DNA of 64,000 bases. Source: VRUE01 sp033856275 (GTDB taxonomy: Bacteria; Actinomycetota; Thermoleophilia; Solirubrobacterales; 70-9). The translations under genes and the position numbers were made by a program. Under the pieces are notes generated by a model. The model did no database searches. It saw only the letters and a program-made list of their open reading frames with translations, and had not been told where the DNA came from. This document shows, piece after piece, positions 18,609-27,373 of this stretch. The stretch spans positions 19,885-83,884 of the forward strand of contig JAWVFJ010000049.1 of NCBI GenBank assembly GCA_033856275.1, given 5' to 3'. How positions within the stretch are numbered: the stretch's first letter is position 1; each line of letters starts with the position of its first letter.

Positions 18609-18614
18609 TACCAT
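18609..18614 (+). promoter_or_regulatory. -10 hexamer TACCAT before rpmB
   Basis: TACCAT ends 10 nt before the rpmB ATG. The same hexamer precedes rpmF (28026) and rplS (38274), so ribosomal-protein genes here may share a promoter type. Confidence 0.5.
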
Positions 18615-18624
18615 CCCCGACCCG

Positions 18625-18816
18625 ATGGCCAAGGTATGCCACAACTGCGGCAAGGGGCCGGCGTTCGGCCAGTCCCGCAGCCACTCGATGGTCGCCACCA
18701 AGCGGCGCTTCGATCCGAACCTGCAGAAGGTGCGGATCACCGAGAACGGCCGCAAGCTGCGGACCTATGTCTGCACGCGGTGCTTGAAGGCCAACAAGGT
18801 CACCAAGGCCGCCTAG
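18625..18816 (+). CDS. rpmB: 50S ribosomal protein L28, zinc-binding form
   Basis: A 63-aa ribosomal protein starting MAKVCHNCGKGPAFGQSRSH, with a matching CTRC pair near the C terminus. The two CxxC pairs mark the zinc-binding C+ paralogue; zinc-free versions exist in other bacteria and often replace it under zinc starvation. Length and motifs are typical. It follows ribH by 26 nt but has its own -10 hexamer, and a family B element begins 14 nt after its stop. Confidence 0.97.
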   Translation: MAKVCHNCGKGPAFGQSRSHSMVATKRRFDPNLQKVRITENGRKLRTYVCTRCLKANKVTKAA

Positions 18817-18829
18817 CTCTGCTGGTGGT

Positions 18830-18973
18830 GGGAGGGCCTGGTTGGTCTCCAGGCAAATTGACACCCCAGCGCTTTGCGCTGGAGTGAAGCTGGAGCGCGG
18901 CACCGCCGCGCAATAGACAGATTGCATATCGCCGTTTCGCGAACATTCGCCTGGAGACCAACCAGGCCCTCCC
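18830..18973 (+). repeat. Family B 3' inverted-repeat element, copy B2
   Basis: Outer arms 18830-18854 and 18949-18973 pair perfectly over 25 bp and differ from the arms of B1 and B3. The core keeps three hairpins: CCAGCGC-TTT-GCGCTGG (18866-18882), GCGCGGC-ACC-GCCGCGC (18895-18911) and GCAAT-AGACAG-ATTGC (18910-18925). Sequence changes relative to B1 preserve pairing. It lies 14 nt after rpmB, in rpmB orientation, and separates rpmB from the convergent MMPL gene. Confidence 0.85.
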
Positions 18974-18996
18974 CGACATCCCCCACAACCCCCCGG

Positions 18997-21210
18997 TTAG
19001 TCGACCTCGGGGAGCGGCTCGGGCTGTGGCGGCTCGACGTGGAGACGTGGGAGGAAGCGGTTGAGCCAGTCGGGCACCCACCAGGCGCGGGCGCCGAAAA
19101 GCTGCATTATCGAGGGGACGAGGATCGTGCGGATGACCACGGCATCGATCAGGACCGCTGCCGAGAGGCCGAGGCCGAAGAGCTTGATGATGCGGTCTTC
19201 GCCGATCATGAAGGAGGCGAAGACGGTGACCATGATCGCTGCTGCGGCGGTGATCACCCGACCCGTCAGCGCCAACCCGCGCGTTACGGCGGCAGTGGCA
19301 TCGTGGCTGCCCTCCCACTCCTCGTGGATCCGCGACATCAGGAAGACCTCGTAGTCCATCGAGAGGCCGAAGACGATCGCGAAGAGGAATACGGGCAGGA
19401 AGGCCTCTATCGGTCCGGTGCCGTTTAGCCCGATCACACTTCCGAGCCAGCCCCACTGGAAGACGGCGACGACGATGCCGAAGGAGGCGCCGATGCTGAG
19501 CAGGTTCATCAGCATCGCCTTCAACGGCACCAGAATCGAGTGGAAGACCGCCATCAGCAGCAGCGCCGAGAGCAGCACGACGACGCCGATGAAGAGCGGC
19601 AGCTTTTCGGTCAGCACGTTGCCGAAGTCCTCGAAGATCGCGGTGATCCCACCGATGTAGACGGCCGCCCTGGCGCGCTGCGCGGCCGGCGGCACGACAT
19701 CGTTGCGCAGCCTTTCGAGCAGCTTGGTCGTCGCTTCGCTCTGCGGCGAGGTGGTTGGGTAGACCAGGATCACGCCGACGTCCTTTTTGGGGTTGAGCGT
19801 CGGCGGGGTGACGGCTGCGACGTCGGGCTGGTGTTCGATTTCACGGCGCAGGGTGACGAGGACGGCGTCGTCGCCTCGTTTCGGCAGTTCCGCCACCACC
19901 TGGAACGGTCCGTTGAAGCCGGGGCCGAAGCCGTCGGCAAGCAGGTCGTATGCCTTGCGCGTGGTCGTGCCGGCGGGGTCGCTTCCAGCGTCGCTGGAGC
20001 CCAGCCGCAAAGAGAGCACCGGGATGCAGAGGATCACCAGCAGGCCGCCCGAGAGCAGCATCGCGGCCACCGGGTGACGCTGGATCGTGGAGCTCCACCG
20101 GTACCAGCGGCTGAGCTCGATCTCGTTCAAGGGCCGGCGCTTGCCGAGGCCTGGAATGCGCAGCCGATCGATCCGGTGCCCGGCGATCACGAGCAGTGCC
20201 GGCAGCAGGGTCAGCGAGGCGATCATCGTCATCAGCACCGCTAGCGCCGCTGCGACCGCCACGCCGTAGAGGAAGGTGACGCCGAGCAGCAGCATTCCCA
20301 TCAGCGAGATGATCACGGTGAGGCCGGCAAAGAGGACGGCGCGGCCGGCGGTGTCGATCGCCTTGACCGCCGCCGCCTGCGGCTCGAGACCTTCATCGAG
20401 GCCGTTGCGGAAGCGGGTGAGGATGAACAGCGCGTAGTCGATGCCGACGCCGAGTCCGATCATCGCCGCGAGCTGGGTCGCGAAGTCGGCGGTGTCGAAG
20501 ACGTGAGTGCCCAGGGTCACCAGGCTGAGGCCGACGCCGAGCGCGAAGAGAGCGGTGAGGAGCGGCAGTCCCATCGCCACCACCGAGCCGAAGGTGAAGA
20601 GCAGGATCACGATCGCCGCCAGCAGGCCGATCAGGAACGAGGTGTCGCCTTCTTCCTGGCGGACTTCCTCGATCGGCTGGCCGCCAAGCTCGACCTGCAG
20701 GCCTGAGCCCGCGGCGCCCTGAGCGAGGCCCATGACCTTTTCGACGTTCTCCTTGCCGATCTTGTTGCCCTGCTCGTCGAACTGGACGGTGGCGTAGGCG
20801 ATCTTGCCGTTCTGGCTGATCGCCCCTGCGCCCCCGCCCGCGTAGGGGCTCGACACTTCGCTTACGTGCGGCACGCGCTCGATCGCGGCGAAGGCGTCCG
20901 ACATCTTGCGCTTGACCGGAGGCGCTTCGACGCCGGCGGGCGCGCGGAAGACGATCGTCGAGGTTTCGCCGGACTGCGCGGGGAAGCGCTTTTCCAGCAG
21001 GTCGACGGCTCGCTGGGAATCGGAGGAGGGGAGCTTGAAGTTTTCCGAGAAAGCCGACCCGGCGGAGCCGGCGGCGAAGCCCACCCCGACCAGGGCGACG
21101 ATCCAGCTGAGGATCACGGTCTTGCGGTGCCCGGTGCACCAGGTGGCGAAGCGTCTCATCGAGCGTCGCACCGTAGCGAACTTGGCCGCTGGACTTCCTT
21201 CGGTGGTCAT
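18997..21210 (-). CDS. MMPL/RND-family membrane transporter
   Basis: A 737-aa inner-membrane protein of the MMPL family, which exports lipids or hydrophobic compounds using the proton gradient. The topology is the RND-like duplicate: one helix at about 31-51, a large external loop (52-185), five helices, a short cytoplasmic segment, then the same again. The proton-relay Asp motifs GLGVGIDYALF (first half) and GLSMDYEVFLM (second half) are intact. The start ATG 21210 follows a polar leader. It is divergent from the FakA-like gene. The cargo is unknown. Confidence 0.92.
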   Translation of the reverse strand: MTTEGSPAAKFATVRRSMRRFATWCTGHRKTVILSWIVALVGVGFAAGSAGSAFSENFKLPSSDSQRAVDLLEKRFPAQSGETSTIVFRAPAGVEAPPVKRKMSDAFAAIERVPHVSEVSSPYAGGGAGAISQNGKIAYATVQFDEQGNKIGKENVEKVMGLAQGAAGSGLQVELGGQPIEEVRQEEGDTSFLIGLLAAIVILLFTFGSVVAMGLPLLTALFALGVGLSLVTLGTHVFDTADFATQLAAMIGLGVGIDYALFILTRFRNGLDEGLEPQAAAVKAIDTAGRAVLFAGLTVIISLMGMLLLGVTFLYGVAVAAALAVLMTMIASLTLLPALLVIAGHRIDRLRIPGLGKRRPLNEIELSRWYRWSSTIQRHPVAAMLLSGGLLVILCIPVLSLRLGSSDAGSDPAGTTTRKAYDLLADGFGPGFNGPFQVVAELPKRGDDAVLVTLRREIEHQPDVAAVTPPTLNPKKDVGVILVYPTTSPQSEATTKLLERLRNDVVPPAAQRARAAVYIGGITAIFEDFGNVLTEKLPLFIGVVVLLSALLLMAVFHSILVPLKAMLMNLLSIGASFGIVVAVFQWGWLGSVIGLNGTGPIEAFLPVFLFAIVFGLSMDYEVFLMSRIHEEWEGSHDATAAVTRGLALTGRVITAAAAIMVTVFASFMIGEDRIIKLFGLGLSAAVLIDAVVIRTILVPSIMQLFGARAWWVPDWLNRFLPRLHVEPPQPEPLPEVD

Positions 21211-21224
21211 CCGGGCCCGACAGC

Positions 21225-21230
21225 TAGATT
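21225..21230 (+). promoter_or_regulatory. -10 hexamer TAGATT before the fakA-like gene
   Basis: TAGATT ends 8 nt before ATG 21239. Together with the following TCGGCC it matches the ilvD start region at 44284, a strong internal parallel for leaderless promoters. Confidence 0.55.
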
Positions 21231-21238
21231 TCGGCCTG

Positions 21239-22870
21239 ATGCCCGATCCCTCGATCGTGCGCTTCCGGCGCGTCGTCAGCTCTGCCTATGCTCATCTAGA
21301 GGCACGTCGCCAGGAGGTGAACGACCTCAACGTCTTCCCTGTCGCCGATGGCGATACTGGGGACAACATGGCGATGACGATGCGCGCCGTGATGGAGGAG
21401 CTCGACCACCTCGACGGGATGGAGGTCGACGAGATTGGTCGTACCCACTTGGTCCAGGCCCTGGCGCGGGCGGCGCTGATGGGTGCTCGCGGCAATTCCG
21501 GCGTGATCCTCAGCCAGATCGTCCGCGGCGCCGCCGAGGAGCTGGCGAGCCGGCCGGGCGAGCTGATCGACCCGGTCTTGGTCGCTTCCGCTTTCGCCAG
21601 CGCCGCCGACGCCGCTTATGACTCGGTGCGCGAGCCGGCCGAGGGGACGATGCTGACCGTCTTCCGCGAGATGGCTCACTCGATCGCCCGCCAGCTCGCC
21701 CATCTCGACGCCGAGAAGCAGCGGCTCGAGCAGGGAGTCCCCGACGAGATGCAGGACGCGGTTCTCGCCGAGGTGCTGGAGCGGGCGATCCAAGACGGGC
21801 AGCGCGCGGTCGAGCGCACGCCGGAGCAGCTCGATGTGTTGCGCGATTCGGGTGTGGTCGACGCCGGCGGCTATGGCCTGGTGCTGATTCTTGCCGGGGT
21901 CGTGGCCGGCCTGCGTGGCGATGGCGCCGCGGTGCCGGAGGTCTCCCACCACGAAGCGCCGCGCTTGAGCCAGCCGCACCACGAGGACAGCCGTTATCGC
22001 TACTGCACCAACTTCATCGTCTCCGGCTCGGGGTTGAGCAGCCGCGACTTCCTTCCTCGCCTGGAGGGCCTCGGCGACTCGGTGCTCGTCGTCGGCGACG
22101 AGGTGACGCTGAAGGTCCACGTCCACACCGACGATCCCGAGGCCGCCGTGGCGCTCTTTGACGATGCCGGCGCGGTCACTAATCTCGACGTAGCCGACAT
22201 GCGCGAGCAGATCGCCGAGCGCCGCGCCCGCCTGGAGAGCGGACGCAGCGGTGCGCTTGCTGTCGCGGCCGGCGATGGCCTGGAGCGGCTCTTCGGAGAG
22301 CTCGGCGCCCATGTCGTCCTCGGTGGCGAGACGCTCAATCCCTCCACCTACGAGCTCCTGGCTGGCATCCACGAGGTGCCCGCCGAAGAAGTGCTCGTCT
22401 TTCCCAGCTCATCCAACGTGACCATGGCCGCCGAGCGGGCCTGCGAGCTCTCCGAGAAGCCGGCGCGGGTGGTCTCGGCTACCTCGCAGCAGGAGAGCCT
22501 GCTGACCCTGGTCGAGCTCGACCCGGAAGCCTCGCTGGATGACAATGCCGAGCGCTTGGAGGTGGCGCTAGGGAGGGTCGCCGCCGGTGGCGTGGCGCCG
22601 GCAGCCCGCGACGATGCCCAGGGGCGCTTCCGCCAAGGAGATGCGGTCGGCTTCGTCGGCGAGGAGATCGTCGCCTGGGGCGGCGCCGGTTCGACCTTGG
22701 CGGCGACGATCGAGAAACTCGTCGAGGGGGCCGAGATCGTCACCGTGATCGGCGGCCAGGATGCGCCGATCGCCCTCGACGAGCTCGACCCGCATGTGCC
22801 CGACGGAGTCGAGATCGAGACCCACGACGGCGGCCAGCCAAGCTGGTGGTGGCTGCTGGCCGCGCAGTAG
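21239..22870 (+). CDS. fakA: DAK2-domain fatty acid kinase-like protein (FakA/YloV family)
   Basis: A 543-aa protein. The N-terminal DhaL/DAK2 ATP-binding domain contains VNDLNVFPVADGDTGDNM (Mg-binding Asp residues) and LMGARGNSGVILSQIVRG. The middle and C-terminal domains match FakA, which phosphorylates fatty acids held by a DegV-type FakB partner. No FakB gene is in the window. The gene is directly followed by recG, the same order as yloV-recG in Firmicutes. The start ATG 21239 gives MPDPSIVRFRRVV. Substrate assignment rests on family only. Confidence 0.88.
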   Translation: MPDPSIVRFRRVVSSAYAHLEARRQEVNDLNVFPVADGDTGDNMAMTMRAVMEELDHLDGMEVDEIGRTHLVQALARAALMGARGNSGVILSQIVRGAAEELASRPGELIDPVLVASAFASAADAAYDSVREPAEGTMLTVFREMAHSIARQLAHLDAEKQRLEQGVPDEMQDAVLAEVLERAIQDGQRAVERTPEQLDVLRDSGVVDAGGYGLVLILAGVVAGLRGDGAAVPEVSHHEAPRLSQPHHEDSRYRYCTNFIVSGSGLSSRDFLPRLEGLGDSVLVVGDEVTLKVHVHTDDPEAAVALFDDAGAVTNLDVADMREQIAERRARLESGRSGALAVAAGDGLERLFGELGAHVVLGGETLNPSTYELLAGIHEVPAEEVLVFPSSSNVTMAAERACELSEKPARVVSATSQQESLLTLVELDPEASLDDNAERLEVALGRVAAGGVAPAARDDAQGRFRQGDAVGFVGEEIVAWGGAGSTLAATIEKLVEGAEIVTVIGGQDAPIALDELDPHVPDGVEIETHDGGQPSWWWLLAAQ

Positions 22871-22872
22871 TA

Positions 22873-24993
22873 GTGCGGGCCTTCGCCAGCAGCACCGAAC
22901 TCAGCAAGGCAGAGCTGCTTGAGGCCCCCGTCCACTGGCCAAGGTCAAGCGTCCTCGATGTCCCGCTGCAGGCGCTGGAGGGCGTCGGGCCGAAGCTCGC
23001 CGAGGCGGCGGCCGATGCGGGTCTGGCGACCGTCGGTGATTTGCTCACGCGCTTTCCCCATCGTCACCGCGATCGCCAACTCGTGCCAGTGGCGAGCCTT
23101 GAACCGAAACAGCCGGCGACGATCGCAGTGGAGGTACTTGGCAATGCCCCCCGTCCCTTCCGCCGCCGCGGCCTCAGCATCCTCAGCGTCAAAGTCGGCG
23201 ACGAAAGCGGCACGGTGCGGGCGACCTGGTTCAATCAGCCCTGGCTGGCGCAGAAGCTGACCGCGGGAACGCGGATGCTGCTCACCGGCTCAGCTGACAA
23301 ACGGGGATTCCGCGTCTCCGAATACGAGTTCAGCGGCGAGCCCAGCGAGGGCCTGGTCCCGGTCCACCCCGGAACCGAGCAGCTCAAAGCGCAGCGGCTG
23401 CGGCAGTGGATGGAGCAGGCAATTCGCTCGGTCGGGAACGTGCTGGAGCCGTTGCCAGCGCGGCTGCGCGTGCGCCACCGGCTCGCCGGGGCGGCTGATG
23501 CGATCAAAGCCGTGCACTTCCCCGAGACCGTCGAGGAAGTCGATGTCGCGCGCGAGCGGCTGCGCTTTGAAGAGCTGTTCCTCTACCAGGCGATCCTGGC
23601 CACCCGTAAGCGCGCGCACCGGGTGGCGCGGCCGGCGCCGCGGTTGGGCAAGCCGGGGGAGATGGTCGGCCGCTGGGTCGATTCGCTGCCGTTCGAGCCG
23701 ACGCGGGACCAGCTCAAGGCGTTCGATGAGATTGACGGCGACCTCGATTCTGGCGAGCCGATGCAGCGGCTGTTGATGGGCGAGGTGGGTTCGGGCAAGA
23801 CCGTGGTGGCGCTGTACTCGATGCTGCGTGCGCTCGAAGCCGGCTTCCAGGCGGTGCTGATGGCGCCGACAGAGACGCTGGCCGAGCAGCACGCCGTGAC
23901 GCTGGGCAAGCTGCTCGCCGAAGAGGCGACGCCGTTTGCGCTGCTCACCGGGGCAACCCCCGCTGCGCGTCGCAAGGAAGCCCTGGAGCGCCTCGCCACG
24001 GGCGAGCTGGGCTTGGTCGTCGGCACGCACGCGTTGATCGAGCCCGACGTGCGCTTTGCCCGCCTCGGTCTCTCCGTGGTCGACGAGCAGCACCGCTTCG
24101 GCGTTCGCCAGCGCAAGGCGCTTGACTCTAAGGGGGTGGAAGGGCTGGCGCCGCACGTCCTGCACATGACCGCGACGCCAATTCCGCGCACCCTCTCGTT
24201 GACGGCGTATGGAGACCTCGATACGACCGCGCTGCACGAACTGCCTTCAGGCCGCAAGCCAGTGGCGACGCGGATAGTCGAGGAGGACGATCGTGCCGGC
24301 GCCTACGAGTTCATCCGCGGGCAGCTGCGCGCGGGCCGCCAGACCTACGTCGTTTGCCCGCTGGTCGAGGAGTCGGAGAAGATGCAGGGCCGCGCCGCCG
24401 AGGTCGAGGCCGAGCGCCTTGCCGCCGGTGAGCTGCGGGACTTCTCGGTCGGCGTCATCCACGGTCAGATGCGCTCGGCGGAGAAGGCGGCGGCGATGGA
24501 GGCGTTCGCCTCCGGTTACACCGACGTGCTCGTCGCGACCACCGTGATCGAGGTCGGCATCGATGTCGCCAACGCGACCGTGATGGTGATCGAGGGGGCC
24601 GAGCGCTACGGCGTCTCGCAGTTGCACCAACTGCGAGGCCGGGTCGGGCGCGGTGAGCACGAGTCCTGCTGCCTGCTCTTCCCCGAAGAGGCGGGGGGTA
24701 TGGCGCGGCGACGATTGAAGGCGGTCGAGCGCGAGAGCGATGGCTTCCGCCTGGCGGAGGTTGACCTTGCCTTGCGCGGCGAGGGCGAGGTGCTGGGCAC
24801 GCGCCAGCACGGCCTGCCGCGCTTCGCCGTGGCCGAGCTGCCGGACGACGCGCCGACCCTGGAAGCGGCCCGCGAAGAGGTGCTCGCCCTGCTGCGCGAG
24901 CACGGCTCGCTAGGCGCCCCCGAGCTCGGACCCCTGCTCGAGGCCGCCCGCCGCCGCTTCGGCACCGGCGCCGCCGACCCGATACCACTCTGA
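22873..24993 (+). CDS. recG: ATP-dependent DNA helicase RecG
   Basis: Fork-remodelling helicase. The 706-aa protein starts at GTG 22873, two nt after the fakA-like stop. The N-terminal wedge/OB domain carries LQALEGVGPKLAEAAADAG. The helicase core has Walker A MGEVGSGKTVVA (about residue 300), DEQH box VVDEQHRFG and HMTATPIPRTL. It also has motif VI QLRGRVGRGEHESCCLL. The C-terminal TRG-like region includes GEVLGTRQHGLPRF. Length is typical. A stem-loop element begins 4 nt after the stop. Confidence 0.96.
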   Translation: MRAFASSTELSKAELLEAPVHWPRSSVLDVPLQALEGVGPKLAEAAADAGLATVGDLLTRFPHRHRDRQLVPVASLEPKQPATIAVEVLGNAPRPFRRRGLSILSVKVGDESGTVRATWFNQPWLAQKLTAGTRMLLTGSADKRGFRVSEYEFSGEPSEGLVPVHPGTEQLKAQRLRQWMEQAIRSVGNVLEPLPARLRVRHRLAGAADAIKAVHFPETVEEVDVARERLRFEELFLYQAILATRKRAHRVARPAPRLGKPGEMVGRWVDSLPFEPTRDQLKAFDEIDGDLDSGEPMQRLLMGEVGSGKTVVALYSMLRALEAGFQAVLMAPTETLAEQHAVTLGKLLAEEATPFALLTGATPAARRKEALERLATGELGLVVGTHALIEPDVRFARLGLSVVDEQHRFGVRQRKALDSKGVEGLAPHVLHMTATPIPRTLSLTAYGDLDTTALHELPSGRKPVATRIVEEDDRAGAYEFIRGQLRAGRQTYVVCPLVEESEKMQGRAAEVEAERLAAGELRDFSVGVIHGQMRSAEKAAAMEAFASGYTDVLVATTVIEVGIDVANATVMVIEGAERYGVSQLHQLRGRVGRGEHESCCLLFPEEAGGMARRRLKAVERESDGFRLAEVDLALRGEGEVLGTRQHGLPRFAVAELPDDAPTLEAAREEVLALLREHGSLGAPELGPLLEAARRRFGTGAADPIPL

Positions 24994-24996
24994 GGC

Positions 24997-25040
24997 GTGT
25001 CTGACCTAACCCCCTATATCTCGTGGCTTAAGTCAGACAC
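24997..25040 (+). repeat. 3' inverted repeat after recG (element D)
   Basis: Arms GTGTCTGAC (24997-25005) and GTCAGACAC (25032-25040) pair perfectly; inner TAA/TTA extends the stem, and the loop contains CCCCCTATATCTCGTGGC. It begins 4 nt after the recG stop. It is followed directly by CCCCCTGGGGGG, which can fold over the rsmD ribosome-binding site. A terminator or 3'-end structure is inferred. Confidence 0.6.
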
Positions 25041-25058
25041 CCCCCTGGGGGGATGCCT

Positions 25059-25601
25059 GTGCGGGTGATTGCGGGAGAGCTTGGAGGTCAGCTCCTGGTC
25101 GCACCGCGTGGCTGGAAGGTGCGACCGACCTCCGACCGCGCCCGCGAGGCGATCTTTTCGGTGCTCGGCGCCAGGGTCGAGGGCGCCCGCGTGCTCGACC
25201 TCTACTGCGGTACGGGAGCACTGGCGATCGAGGCGCTCTCGCGCGGCGCCGCCCGCGCCACTCTGGTCGACCGCGACACCCGCGCCGCCCTCGGCAACGT
25301 CGAGCGGCTCGGCCTCGCCGAGCGGATCGAGCTCGTCCGCACCGACGTCTCGCACTGGCTCGGAGGCGGGGAGGACGGCCAGAGTCGCAGCTTCGACCTC
25401 GTCTTCCTCGACGCCCCTTATAGACTCGCCGACCGCGTGGGGCAGGAACTCGATACCCGGTTGCCGGGCCTCCTTGCCGAGGGGGGGCGGGCGATCGTCG
25501 AGAGCGGCGCGCGCCGGCCATTGCGCATCGACTCGCTGCCGCGCCTGCGCCAGCGCCGCTACGGCGCCGCCGACGTCTCGATCTACGGAAGCGCTGACTG
25601 A
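25059..25601 (+). CDS. rsmD: 16S rRNA m2G966 methyltransferase RsmD
   Basis: SAM-dependent N2-guanine methyltransferase. The protein from GTG 25059 (180 aa) starts VRVIAGELGGQLL, matching the RVIAG family N terminus. GGGGGG lies 6 nt upstream as Shine-Dalgarno. ATG 25053 would touch that run, so it is less likely. Motifs are RPTSDRAREAIFSVL, VLDLYCGTGALAIEALSRGA (SAM site) and the catalytic FLDAPY. Its stop overlaps the coaD start (TGATG), the usual rsmD-coaD pairing. Confidence 0.95.
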   Translation: MRVIAGELGGQLLVAPRGWKVRPTSDRAREAIFSVLGARVEGARVLDLYCGTGALAIEALSRGAARATLVDRDTRAALGNVERLGLAERIELVRTDVSHWLGGGEDGQSRSFDLVFLDAPYRLADRVGQELDTRLPGLLAEGGRAIVESGARRPLRIDSLPRLRQRRYGAADVSIYGSAD

Positions 25602-26101
25602 TGGCGGAGCGGGACGGGACAGTCGTCTGTCCGGGCAGCTACGACCCGGTTACCAACGGACACATCGACATCATCACCCGCAGCTCCGAGGTCTTCGAGC
25701 GCGTCGTCGTCGGCATCGTCAACAACCCGATGCGCAAGGACAAGACCCTGTTCACGGCAGAGGAGCGCCGCGGGCTGATCGAAGAAGCAACCGCCGGCCT
25801 CGGCAACGTCGAGGCGAAGATCTTTTCCAACCTGCTGGTCGAGTTCGCGCGGGAATCGGGAGCGAGGGCGATCGTCAAGGGCCTGCGGGCGATCTCTGAC
25901 TTCGAGTACGAGTTCGAGATGGCCCAGCTCAACCGCAAGCTAGATCCCGGGATCGAGAGCATCTACATGATCGCCTCGCCGCAGTACAGCTTCCTTTCCT
26001 CGACCGGGGTGAAGGAAATGGCCACCTTCGGCGGCGACGTATCCGACCTCGTCCCGGCCCCCGTTGCCGCCGCGATGGCGCAACGCCTGGGCGACAGGTA
26101 G
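25601..26101 (+). CDS. coaD: Phosphopantetheine adenylyltransferase
   Basis: Adenylylates 4'-phosphopantetheine in coenzyme A synthesis. At 166 aa it has the nucleotidyltransferase signature GSYDPVTNGHIDII (the GxxxPxTxGH class), KGLRAISDFEYEFEMAQLNR and YSFLSSTGVKEMA. The ATG at 25601 overlaps the rsmD stop. It ends a transcriptional run; about 100 nt separate it from the next gene. Confidence 0.97.
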   Translation: MAERDGTVVCPGSYDPVTNGHIDIITRSSEVFERVVVGIVNNPMRKDKTLFTAEERRGLIEEATAGLGNVEAKIFSNLLVEFARESGARAIVKGLRAISDFEYEFEMAQLNRKLDPGIESIYMIASPQYSFLSSTGVKEMATFGGDVSDLVPAPVAAAMAQRLGDR

Positions 26102-26204
26102 GCTTTTCCGGCGCGGCGCGAGTGGGCAAGAGCTTGCAAAAAGCCGAGGAAATAACCGGTTCTTCACCGAAGATGCCTTTGACACGTAGGCTTACGACCT
26201 TCTG

Positions 26205-26690
26205 ATGGACGTTCTCGTTCTAATAGACAAGCTCGACGATGTGGTTCACAACGCCCGGCCGGTGCCGCTCACCGACCAGGTTCGCGTTGACCGCGAGGAG
26301 ATCTACGACCTGCTCGACCAGATGCGGGCGACGATCCCCGAGGAGATCAAGCAGGCGCGCTGGATCGTCAAGGAGCGCCAGGAGATGTTGGCCGAGGCCA
26401 AGCGCGAGGCGGAGCGGATCGTGCGCGAGGCGCGCGAGCAGCAGGCTCGCTTGATCTCCGACGAGGAGGTCACCAAGCAGGCCGAGCGGGCGGCTGATGA
26501 GATCGTCGAGGACGCGCGGGCGCGCGAGCGGGAGATCCGCCTCGGCGCCGAGGACTACGCGGACGAGATCCTCAACACGCTTGAGGTGAATCTTCAGAAG
26601 TTCCTCGCTGCTGTGCAGCGGGGCAGGGATCGGCTGGCTGGGCGGGATGAAGAGCAGCAGCCGGTGCCGGATCTCGACGAGCAGGAGTAG
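26205..26690 (+). CDS. Coiled-coil protein of the coaD-yceD region (ATP synthase b-subunit/DivIVA-like)
   Basis: A 161-aa, highly charged, almost fully helical protein. VLIDKLDDVVHNARPVPLTDQVRVDREE opens it, followed by a long Glu/Arg/Ala heptad-like coiled coil. Proteins of this appearance sit between coaD and the DUF177 gene in many actinobacteria and are annotated variously as cell-division initiation or ATP-synthase-B-like; none has a settled role. There are no membrane segments. A TAGGCT hexamer lies about 12 nt before the ATG. It is followed by family A copy A1. Confidence 0.75.
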   Translation: MDVLVLIDKLDDVVHNARPVPLTDQVRVDREEIYDLLDQMRATIPEEIKQARWIVKERQEMLAEAKREAERIVREAREQQARLISDEEVTKQAERAADEIVEDARAREREIRLGAEDYADEILNTLEVNLQKFLAAVQRGRDRLAGRDEEQQPVPDLDEQE

Positions 26691-26714
26691 CGCAGCGGCG
26701 TAGGCGGGCGAGGA

Positions 26715-26814
26715 GTCGGGCACCCCTCCTCTCTCAACTTTTTCGGTGGGACGGCGGTGGCGGCCCGAGACTGGATTGCCGAAAAAGTACAAGCCGTTCG
26801 GAGGGGTGCCCGAC
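26715..26814 (+). repeat. Family A 3' inverted-repeat element, copy A1
   Basis: Outer arms GTCGGGCACCCCTCC (26715-26729) and its complement (26800-26814) pair perfectly. The inner arms ACTTTTTCGG (26737-26746) and CCGAAAAAGT (26779-26788) also pair. The core between them ends GGATTG. It starts 25 nt after the coiled-coil gene, in its orientation, and separates it from the convergent methyltransferase. Copy A2 (27905) has the same outer arms; A3 (37471) has the same core with different arms. Confidence 0.85.
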
Positions 26815-26821
26815 CCCTCGC

Positions 26822-27316
26822 TCAGTACGTCGCAGCTACTACGGCGAGATTTTCGGCCTGCCAGGTGACTTTGCCGCCCGAGCAGTCGAGTAGGGCTTGG
26901 AGCTTGGCTGGCTCGAAGACGTCGCCTACTACGAAGGAGCGGGAGTGGTCTCGGACTCGGCGGCAGAGGGCTTGGAGTTGGTCGTCGCTCAGTTGGTTTA
27001 GGGAGAGGACCGCGATTACCAGGTCCCAGGGGCCATCGGGGAGGGGATCCTCCATGCGGGCCAGCTGGACGTCGTCGTAGGACTGGCGGGCGCGGAAGAC
27101 CATGTCGGGGCTGGAGTCGAGGCCGACGACCCAGGCGTCGGGATGGGCCTCGATCAGGCGGCGGGTCGTCTCACCTGTGCCCATGCCGAGCTCGAGTACC
27201 CGCTCCGGAGGGAAGGGGATCGCCGCGATCGCCTGTTCTTGCAGCTCGTCGTAGCGGGGGATCTGGGTGCGGATCCGCTCCAGGTAGATCTCGGGTGTCC
27301 AGTCGAATTGACCCAT
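26822..27316 (-). CDS. Class I SAM-dependent methyltransferase
   Basis: A 164-aa single-domain methyltransferase. The SAM motif I is VLELGMGTGETTRRLI (about residue 40), motif II VVGLDSSPDM, and a later PDGPWDLVIAVLSLNQL matches motif IV. The N-terminal FDWTPEIYLERIRTQIPRYDELQ resembles the capping helix of small-molecule methyltransferases. The substrate is unknown. It is convergent with the upstream gene across element A1 and divergent from yceD. Confidence 0.85.
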   Translation of the reverse strand: MGQFDWTPEIYLERIRTQIPRYDELQEQAIAAIPFPPERVLELGMGTGETTRRLIEAHPDAWVVGLDSSPDMVFRARQSYDDVQLARMEDPLPDGPWDLVIAVLSLNQLSDDQLQALCRRVRDHSRSFVVGDVFEPAKLQALLDCSGGKVTWQAENLAVVAATY

Positions 27317-27373
27317 TCCGTAATCTCGTCAGAGGCTGCCATCGTAAGCCCGGCTGAAGCGGAGGAGCGTTCC

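Noticed and set aside
21239..22870. FakA-like gene as dihydroxyacetone kinase
   Set aside because: Only the DAK2-type domain pattern is present with a FakA-type C terminus, and the recG neighbour fits the YloV/FakA orthologue.
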